From: Streptomyces albidoflavus
Lineage (GTDB): Bacteria > Actinomycetota > Actinomycetes > Streptomycetales > Streptomycetaceae
Direction: 5' to 3'
Length of the DNA stretch: 10,828 bases
Assembly (NCBI RefSeq): GCF_000719955.1
Contig: NZ_JOII01000064.1
Location: 1-10,828 of the forward strand
The translations under genes were made by a program, and so were the position numbers. This document shows positions 7,008-10,828 of this stretch, in pieces; positions within the stretch are counted from its first letter, which is position 1; every line of letters begins with the position of its first letter. The notes beneath the pieces are model-generated. The model was not told where the DNA came from. It was given only the letters and a program-made list of their open reading frames with translations, and did not search any database.

Positions 7008-7601
7008 ATGGAGAAGACACTGCGGCTCGCGCAGGAGCCCCGGGCCGACGCGTTGCTCAGCCGCAGCCCGCTGGCCGACCTGGTCGGCATGCTGCTGGAC
7101 CAGCAGGTGCCGATGGAGTGGGCGTTCAGCGGGCCGTACACGATCGCCCGGCGGATGGGCGCGGACGATCTCGACGCGCACGAGATCGCCGCGTACGACC
7201 CGGACGAGTTCGCCGCGCTGCTCTCCGCCAAACCGGCGGTGCATCGCTACCCCGGGTCGATGGCCCGGCGCGTCCAGCAGCTCTGCCAGTACCTGGTGGA
7301 CCACTACGACGGGGACGCCGAGGCGCTCTGGCGGGACGTGGCCGACGGCGAGGAGCTGCTCGGCCGGCTCAAGGCGCTGCCCGGCTACGGCCCGCAGAAG
7401 GCGCAGATCTTCCTCGCCCTGCTCGGCAAGCAGCTCGGCGTCCGCCCGCCCGGCTGGCGCGAGGCGGCCGGGGTCTACGGCCAGGAGCACGCCTACCGCT
7501 CGGTCGCCGACATCACCGGGCCCGAGTCGCTGGCCCGGGTGCGGGCCCACAAGCAGGAGATGAAACGGGCCGCGAAGGCCGCCCGGGACGACGGGTCCTG
7601 A
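7008..7601 (+). CDS. HhH-GPD-type base excision repair family protein
   Basis: The 197-residue product matches the small actinobacterial HhH-GPD family (TIGR03252-like). It has the N-terminal DPLVGMLLDQQV-type helix found in DNA glycosylases (here LADLVGMLLDQQVPMEWAF, about 22-40). The helix-hairpin-helix motif LPGYGPQKA is at 124-132. The place downstream where MutY, Nth and AlkA carry their catalytic aspartate (VDTH or equivalent) reads GVRPPGWREAAG, so the canonical aspartate seems absent. Family membership suggests DNA binding and a repair role, but glycosylase activity cannot be assumed. The C terminus is basic (HKQEMKRAAKAAR), consistent with DNA contact. The ATG at 7008 has AGGTGA 10 bases upstream. 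The gene is followed immediately by a strong hairpin. Confidence 0.9.
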   Translation: MEKTLRLAQEPRADALLSRSPLADLVGMLLDQQVPMEWAFSGPYTIARRMGADDLDAHEIAAYDPDEFAALLSAKPAVHRYPGSMARRVQQLCQYLVDHYDGDAEALWRDVADGEELLGRLKALPGYGPQKAQIFLALLGKQLGVRPPGWREAAGVYGQEHAYRSVADITGPESLARVRAHKQEMKRAAKAARDDGS

Positions 7602-7602
7602 G

Positions 7603-7626
7603 CCGGCCGCGCTGTCCGGCGGCCGG
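7603..7626 (+). terminator. Hairpin terminator after the HhH-GPD gene
   Basis: CCGGCCGC (7603-7610) and GCGGCCGG (7619-7626) form a perfect 8-bp GC stem with an 8-base loop, beginning one base after the stop codon. No T tract follows, which is usual for streptomycete terminators. Confidence 0.5.
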
Positions 7627-7633
7627 TGGACCG

Positions 7634-7679
7634 ACCCGGCGAAACCCGCCCATCACGACGAGGTCCCCTTTCGCCGGGT
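7634..7679. repeat. Perfect 11-bp inverted repeat upstream of the aminopeptidase gene
   Basis: ACCCGGCGAAA (7634-7644) and TTTCGCCGGGT (7669-7679) are exact reverse complements separated by 24 bases. The right arm lies where a -35 box would sit for the TAGGTT at 7692-7697. It could be a repressor operator with two half-sites or an RNA stem ending read-through from upstream. Confidence 0.55.
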
Positions 7680-7691
7680 GGCGCGAATCGC

Positions 7692-7697
7692 TAGGTT
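7692..7697 (+). promoter_or_regulatory. Candidate -10 box for the aminopeptidase gene
   Basis: TAGGTT fits the streptomycete -10 pattern. Counting a 17-base spacer places the -35 at TTTCGC (7669-7674), a poor match lying inside the inverted repeat. This would suit a regulated promoter. Transcription from near 7704 would give a leader of about 94 bases, with a small CCCGCC-tcc-GGCGGG hairpin at 7750-7764. Confidence 0.3.
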
Positions 7698-7797
7698 CCC
7701 CAGCAGCCGCGTTGAACACCTGCACGTCTCTCGTTCAGCTCTGCCAACTCCCGCCTCCGGCGGGGATGTTCACATTGGACTTCGGGGAGGGAACCCT

Positions 7798-9405
7798 GTG
7801 AAGGCACTGTCCCGCAGAACCATGGCCGTGGTCGCCGCCACCGCGCTCGCCACACCGCTGCTGCTCGGCGCGGCACCCGGCCACGGGCACGGGCACGGGC
7901 CCGGCCACGGCCACAAGCCGTCGACGCCGGGCAAGGACGCGGCGGCGCTCGCCCGCGAGCTGGTCAAGGAGTCCTCGGCCCACGCCGCCCACCGCCACCT
8001 GCGGAAGCTCCAGTCGATCGCCGACCGGAACGACGGCCACCGCGCGGCGGGCTCGCCCGGCCACGAGGCCTCGGCGGCGTACATCGAGAAGCTGATGAAG
8101 AAGGCCGGCTACAAGGTCACCCGGCAGACCTTCTCCTTCACCTACACCGAGACGCTGGCGCAGAAGCTCTCCGTGGTCGAGCCCGGTCAGCGGGACGTCG
8201 CGGTGCACGCCATGACGTACACCGCCTCCACCCCCGAGGGCGGCCTCCAGGCGGCCCTGGTCGACACCCCGGCCGACGCCGACTCCACCCCGGGCTGCAC
8301 CGCCGCGGACTACTCCGCCGAGGTCGAGGGCGCCGTGGCGCTGATCGAGCGCGGGGGCTGCTCCTTCGCCGAGAAGCAGGCGGCCGCCGCCGAGGCGGGC
8401 GCGGTCGGCGCGATCATCTACAACAACACCGAGGGCGCCCTCTCCGGGACCCTCGGCGAGGCCGGGGCGGGCCGCGTCCCGACCGGTGGCGTGACCCAGG
8501 CCGAGGGCAAGGCGCTCGCCGCCGACGCCGCCAAGGGCGCCAAGGTCTCGCTGGAGATCCGCCAGCTCCAGGAGGAGCGCGAGACCGACAACCTCCTCGC
8601 CGAGACCCGCGGCGGCTCCGCCGACCGCACGGTCATGCTCGGCGCCCACCTCGACTCGGTCACCGAGGGCGCGGGCATCAACGACAACGGCTCCGGCTCG
8701 GCCGGCCTGGTCGAGGTCGCCCTCAACCTCGCCGACGCCACGAACCAGAACCGCCCGGGCAAGCACGGCAAGGCCAAGGAGCCGCGCAACAAGGTCCGGT
8801 TCGCCTGGTGGTCGGCGGAGGAGAACGGCCTGCTGGGCTCCGAGCACTATGTCGGCAAGCTCTCCGAGAAGCAGCGCGGCCAGATCCCGGCGTACCTCAA
8901 CTTCGACATGATCGCCTCGCCCAACGCCGCCCAGTTCGTCTTCGACGGCGACGACTCCGACGGCGTCGGCGAGGGCCCCGGCCCGGAGGGCTCCGCCCAG
9001 ATCGAGCGGGACATCACCGCCTTCCTGGACCGCCAGGGCAAGCCGCACGAGGGCACCGACTTCGACGGCCGCTCCGACTACGGCCCCTTCGTCGAGGCGG
9101 GCATCCCCGCCGGCGGCACCTTCACCGGCGCCGAGGGCCTCAAGACGAAGGAGCAGGCCAAGCGGTACGGCGGCACGGCGGGCGAGGCGTACGACCCGTG
9201 CTACCACTCGGCGTGCGACGACCTGAAGAACATCTCGATGAAGGCGTTCGACACCAACATCGACGTGATCGCCCACGCGGTCGGCACCTACGCGCACGAC
9301 CTCTCCTCGCTCGGCAAGCCGGTGAAGCAGAAGGCGGCCCCCAAGGCCCAGCGTCACCAGGGCGAGGGCCAGGCCCAGGGCCACCACCACGGCCTGACCG
9401 AGTAG
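7798..9405 (+). CDS. Secreted M28 family zinc aminopeptidase with PA domain
   Basis: The 535-residue product starts at a GTG with GGGGAGGGA about six bases upstream; the longer open frame back to 7678 has no such site. Residues 1-26 are a signal peptide (KALSRR, then a hydrophobic core ending LLLGAAPG). A GHGHGHGPGHGHK run follows at about 28-40. Residues 145-250 are a PA insert domain (ALIERGGCSFAEKQAAAAEAGAVGAIIYNN). The catalytic M28 domain has every expected residue: His284 and Asp296 (GAHLDS, NDNGSGS), Glu341 as general base with Glu342 as ligand (AEENGLLGSEHY), Asp370 (NFDM) and His470 (CYHSACDD). The fold resembles the S. griseus aminopeptidase, which removes N-terminal, mainly hydrophobic, residues from peptides using two zinc ions. 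The C-terminal extension (507-535) is Lys/Gln/His-rich with HHH at 529-531. It acts outside the cell in peptide nutrition. No cell-wall anchor is seen. Confidence 0.96.
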   Translation: MKALSRRTMAVVAATALATPLLLGAAPGHGHGHGPGHGHKPSTPGKDAAALARELVKESSAHAAHRHLRKLQSIADRNDGHRAAGSPGHEASAAYIEKLMKKAGYKVTRQTFSFTYTETLAQKLSVVEPGQRDVAVHAMTYTASTPEGGLQAALVDTPADADSTPGCTAADYSAEVEGAVALIERGGCSFAEKQAAAAEAGAVGAIIYNNTEGALSGTLGEAGAGRVPTGGVTQAEGKALAADAAKGAKVSLEIRQLQEERETDNLLAETRGGSADRTVMLGAHLDSVTEGAGINDNGSGSAGLVEVALNLADATNQNRPGKHGKAKEPRNKVRFAWWSAEENGLLGSEHYVGKLSEKQRGQIPAYLNFDMIASPNAAQFVFDGDDSDGVGEGPGPEGSAQIERDITAFLDRQGKPHEGTDFDGRSDYGPFVEAGIPAGGTFTGAEGLKTKEQAKRYGGTAGEAYDPCYHSACDDLKNISMKAFDTNIDVIAHAVGTYAHDLSSLGKPVKQKAAPKAQRHQGEGQAQGHHHGLTE

Positions 9406-9414
9406 GACGCACCG

Positions 9415-9447
9415 GCGCCGGCCGGCCCGGGCGGGTCCGGCCGGCGC
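9415..9447 (+). terminator. Hairpin terminator after the aminopeptidase gene
   Basis: GCGCCGGCCGG (9415-9425) and CCGGCCGGCGC (9437-9447) form a perfect 11-bp GC stem with an 11-base loop, starting 10 bases after the stop codon. No T tract follows. Confidence 0.6.
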
Positions 9448-9529
9448 TCCGGCGCCGCCAAACCGAACAATTGCCCCCATCGCGGCCGGGGCGCGGTGCA
9501 CAAGGCTGCGGCCTCCCGCCCCGGCCCGG

Positions 9530-9535
9530 TAGGCT
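9530..9535 (+). promoter_or_regulatory. -10 box of a leaderless promoter
   Basis: TAGGCT ends exactly six bases before the GTG start of the next gene. That places the first transcribed base on or beside the start codon, so the message is probably leaderless. No ribosome-binding site is present. I see no good -35 box at 17-18 bases. Confidence 0.5.
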
Positions 9536-9541
9536 TTCCGT

Positions 9542-9838
9542 GTGATCTTCAAGCGCATCGGAAACGGCCGGCCTTACCCCGACCACGGCCGGGAATCCAC
9601 CCGCCAGTGGGCGGACGTGGCCCCGCGCCCGGTCCGCCTCGATCAGCTCGTGACGACCAAGGGCCAGCTCGACCTGGAAACCCTCCTCGCCGAGGACTCG
9701 ACCTTCTACGGCGACCTCTTCGCCCACGTGGTGAAGTGGCGGGGCGACCTCTACCTGGAGGACGGACTGCACCGCGCCGTCCGCGCCGCGCTCCAGCAGC
9801 GCCAGGTCCTCCACGCCCGCGTCCTCGAACTGGACTGA
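9542..9838 (+). CDS. Small conserved ParB/VapB-like protein
   Basis: This 98-residue protein belongs to a well conserved streptomycete family which databases often label a type II VapB antitoxin. No VapC or other toxin gene is beside it. The C-terminal half reads WRGDLYLEDGLHRAVRAALQQRQVLHARVLEL, with a DGLHRA motif that resembles the DGxHR/A segment of ParB N-terminal and sulfiredoxin-like folds more than a ribbon-helix-helix or AbrB antitoxin. The N-terminal part contains PVRLDQLVTTKGQLDL, another ParB-like feature (a strand followed by L-x-T/P). It has no signal peptide and no cysteine. The GTG start follows directly from a -10 box, so translation is likely leaderless. A DNA-binding or nucleotide-binding role is possible; the true function is unknown. 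Confidence 0.88.
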   Translation: MIFKRIGNGRPYPDHGRESTRQWADVAPRPVRLDQLVTTKGQLDLETLLAEDSTFYGDLFAHVVKWRGDLYLEDGLHRAVRAALQQRQVLHARVLELD

Positions 9839-9954
9839 GCGGCCCGAGCACACCGGCCACCGCCCGGCCGACCACGGACGTGACCGTTCCGCATCCACAC
9901 GGGACCGAATGGGCCCTTTTCCCACCGGTCGGGACCAAGCGGTAGATCCTTTAG

Positions 9955-9983
9955 TAGGCATTGCCCCAGGGCCGCATTACGCT
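9955..9983 (+). promoter_or_regulatory. Predicted leaderless promoter of the LytR_C gene
   Basis: TAGGCA (9955-9960) lies exactly 17 bases before TACGCT (9978-9983), and the ATG follows seven bases later. Transcription would start at the initiation codon, and no ribosome-binding site is visible, so the transcript is probably leaderless. Confidence 0.5.
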
Positions 9984-9990
9984 GCGCCTC

Positions 9991-10689
9991 ATGAGCATGC
10001 TCACTCCCCCCGGCATGGGCGGCAAGTACCGCATCACGGGGGACAAGTACCCCCGCATGCGCCGTACCGGCGGCCGCCGCAAGCTGGTCCTGGCGGCCAC
10101 CGGCGGCGTGCTGGCCCTCGGACTCGTCGGCTGGGGGACCTTCCAGCTCGTCGACGTCTTCACCGGCGGTTCCACCGCCACGGCGGCGGGCGGCAGGAAC
10201 TGCCCCGCGCCCGCCACCAGCGCCTCCCCCGCCAAGGCCACGCCCCTCCCCGCCCCGGGCCGGATCAAGGTCAACGTCCTCAACGCCACCGAACGCAGCG
10301 GCCTCGCCAAGCAGACCGCCGACGCCCTCAAGAAGCGCGGCTTCGCCATCGGCGAGGTCGGCAACGCCACCGAGGAGTACGACAAGAAGGTCAAGGGGAC
10401 CGTCCTGCTGCTCGGCGCGGCCGACGCGGTCGACGGCGCCTTCCCGGTCCTCGCCACCCAGGTCGGCGGGGCGAAGCAGAAGGTCGAGGCCCCGGTGAAG
10501 GGCGAGCCCGCCGAGGCCGAGGGCGAGGCGGACGGGGCGGCCAAGGGCCCCCGGAAGCCGAACGAGGTCGACCTGATCATCGGCGACGGCTTCAAGAAGC
10601 TGGCCCCCGAGGCCGCCGCCACCGGCGCCCTCAAGGCGCTCAACGCCCCGAAGCCCTCCCCGTCGCCCACGGCCGCCGGGCGCTGCTGA
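9991..10689 (+). CDS. Membrane-anchored LytR C-terminal domain protein
   Basis: The 232-residue product starts at MSMLTPPGMGGKYRI. Residues 1-31 are a basic cytoplasmic tail, about 32-56 one transmembrane helix (LVLAATGGVLALGLVGWGTF), and the rest is extracytoplasmic. A short Thr/Ala/Pro linker with Cys71 leads to a LytR_C domain beginning at RIKVNVLNATERSGLAKQTA (91-110), the typical VxVLNxTxxxGLA entry, and continuing through ADALKKRGFAIGEVGNA. The domain is split by a Glu/Ala/Lys-rich insert (about 153-180) before its last strand (VDLIIGDGFK). There is no LytR-CpsA-Psr catalytic domain, so it cannot ligate glycopolymers by itself. A cell-envelope binding role is inferred. The product ends in a Pro/Ser-rich tail with a terminal cysteine. 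An insertion sequence starts about 40 bases after the stop. Confidence 0.9.
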   Translation: MSMLTPPGMGGKYRITGDKYPRMRRTGGRRKLVLAATGGVLALGLVGWGTFQLVDVFTGGSTATAAGGRNCPAPATSASPAKATPLPAPGRIKVNVLNATERSGLAKQTADALKKRGFAIGEVGNATEEYDKKVKGTVLLLGAADAVDGAFPVLATQVGGAKQKVEAPVKGEPAEAEGEADGAAKGPRKPNEVDLIIGDGFKKLAPEAAATGALKALNAPKPSPSPTAAGRC

Positions 10690-10764
10690 CCGGGCTCCTC
10701 CGCGCACGGCCGCGCCCCCGGGTCCCTGAGGCAGATTCTTGGGGTCCTCGCAACACCTGATGGC

Positions 10765-10828
10765 TTATGTGGCCGTCAGTAGATCACGCAGGCGCTCGGC
10801 TGGTGTTTTCCAGCCGAGCGTTTTGCGT
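10765..10828 (-). CDS. IS30-family transposase, C-terminal fragment
   Basis: The last 20 codons before a TAA at 10765-10767 read RKTLGWKTPAERLRDLLTAT, and the gene continues beyond the window. The RKTLGWKTPAERL signature closes the DDE catalytic domain of IS30-family transposases (usually N/R-RPRKTLGWKTPAE). Only the end of the gene is visible, so whether the copy is intact cannot be judged. Confidence 0.85.
   Translation of the reverse strand, partial: RKTLGWKTPAERLRDLLTAT
10793..10824 (+). terminator. Intrinsic-type terminator facing into the insertion sequence
   Basis: CGCTCGGCTGG (10793-10803) and CCAGCCGAGCG (10810-10820) form a perfect 11-bp stem with a TGTTTT loop, followed directly by TTTT (10821-10824). 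It reads as a terminator for transcripts entering from the LytR_C side, yet lies inside the transposase coding end on the other strand. Confidence 0.55.

Larger units (their letters stand above)
10730..10828. mobile_element. One end of an IS30-family insertion sequence (cut by window edge)
   Basis: The coding end of an IS30-type transposase lies here. Between it and the LytR_C gene is GGCAGATTCTTGGGGTCCTC followed by GCAACACC (10730-10757). This is probably the terminal inverted repeat, because IS30-family ends often carry a GCAACA-like inner segment. The exact edge cannot be fixed without the other end. Confidence 0.6.

Noticed and set aside
5823..7550. A 575-codon minus-strand open frame opposite the dehydrogenase and HhH-GPD genes
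   Set aside because: It crosses two genes with clear family motifs and a promoter region; its translation has no family pattern.
7735..9558. A 607-codon minus-strand open frame opposite the aminopeptidase gene
   Set aside because: The plus strand carries the full set of M28 catalytic residues; the opposite frame is Val/Gly/Ala/Arg-rich shadow sequence.
9542..9990. A toxin-antitoxin pair built on the VapB-like gene
   Set aside because: The 152 bases after it contain no PIN-domain or other toxin gene, and the next gene is a membrane LytR_C protein with its own promoter.
1..10828. CRISPR arrays, tRNA, rRNA or riboswitch structures
   Set aside because: I found no regular repeat-spacer array, no tRNA-like cloverleaf with CCA-type end, and no rRNA or known riboswitch core. 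The only regular direct repeats are the three CCGCAGAT copies, too short and few for CRISPR.

Overview
The base composition, the codon use (third positions almost always G or C) and the gene families point to an actinobacterium, most likely Streptomyces or a close relative. This is inference; no rRNA or other taxonomic marker is present. The window is chromosomal, mostly single genes and short transcription units, and one edge runs into an insertion sequence.

Layout. Bases 1-312 hold no gene I can support. A large gene at 313-2349 (+) encodes a TerD tellurium/stress domain joined by a Pro/Ala linker to a PD-(D/E)XK nuclease-like domain and a further C-terminal region. It converges on a minus-strand gene (2375-3757) for a membrane-anchored protein of unknown function, with a small hairpin at the junction. 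Three more minus-strand genes follow, reading from right to left: a sulfite-oxidase-fold molybdopterin protein (5901-5401), a TauE/SafE-type permease (5247-4498) and a DUF5994 protein (4324-3830). A 230-base divergent region (5902-6131) separates these from rightward genes. It carries three copies of CCGCAGAT spaced 31 and 32 bases and a good promoter for the short-chain dehydrogenase at 6132-6944. An HhH-GPD DNA repair-like protein (7008-7601) comes next. After a terminator and an unusual 11-bp inverted repeat lies a secreted M28 zinc aminopeptidase (7798-9405). Two small genes with leaderless-type promoters follow: a 98-residue ParB/VapB-like protein (9542-9838) and a membrane protein with a LytR C-terminal domain (9991-10689). 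About 40 bases later the sequence enters the 3' end of an IS30-family transposase gene on the minus strand, cut by the window edge.

How the parts work together. No single pathway covers the window. The best functional pairing is the Moco protein with the TauE-type permease, both on the minus strand 153 bases apart and both from families with sulfur oxyanion members. The most unusual protein is the TerD-nuclease fusion, which joins a stress/metal-sensing domain to a putative DNA-cutting domain in one chain. The most unusual non-coding signals are the helically phased CCGCAGAT repeats, the inverted repeat before the aminopeptidase gene, and the terminator-like hairpin inside the transposase coding end.
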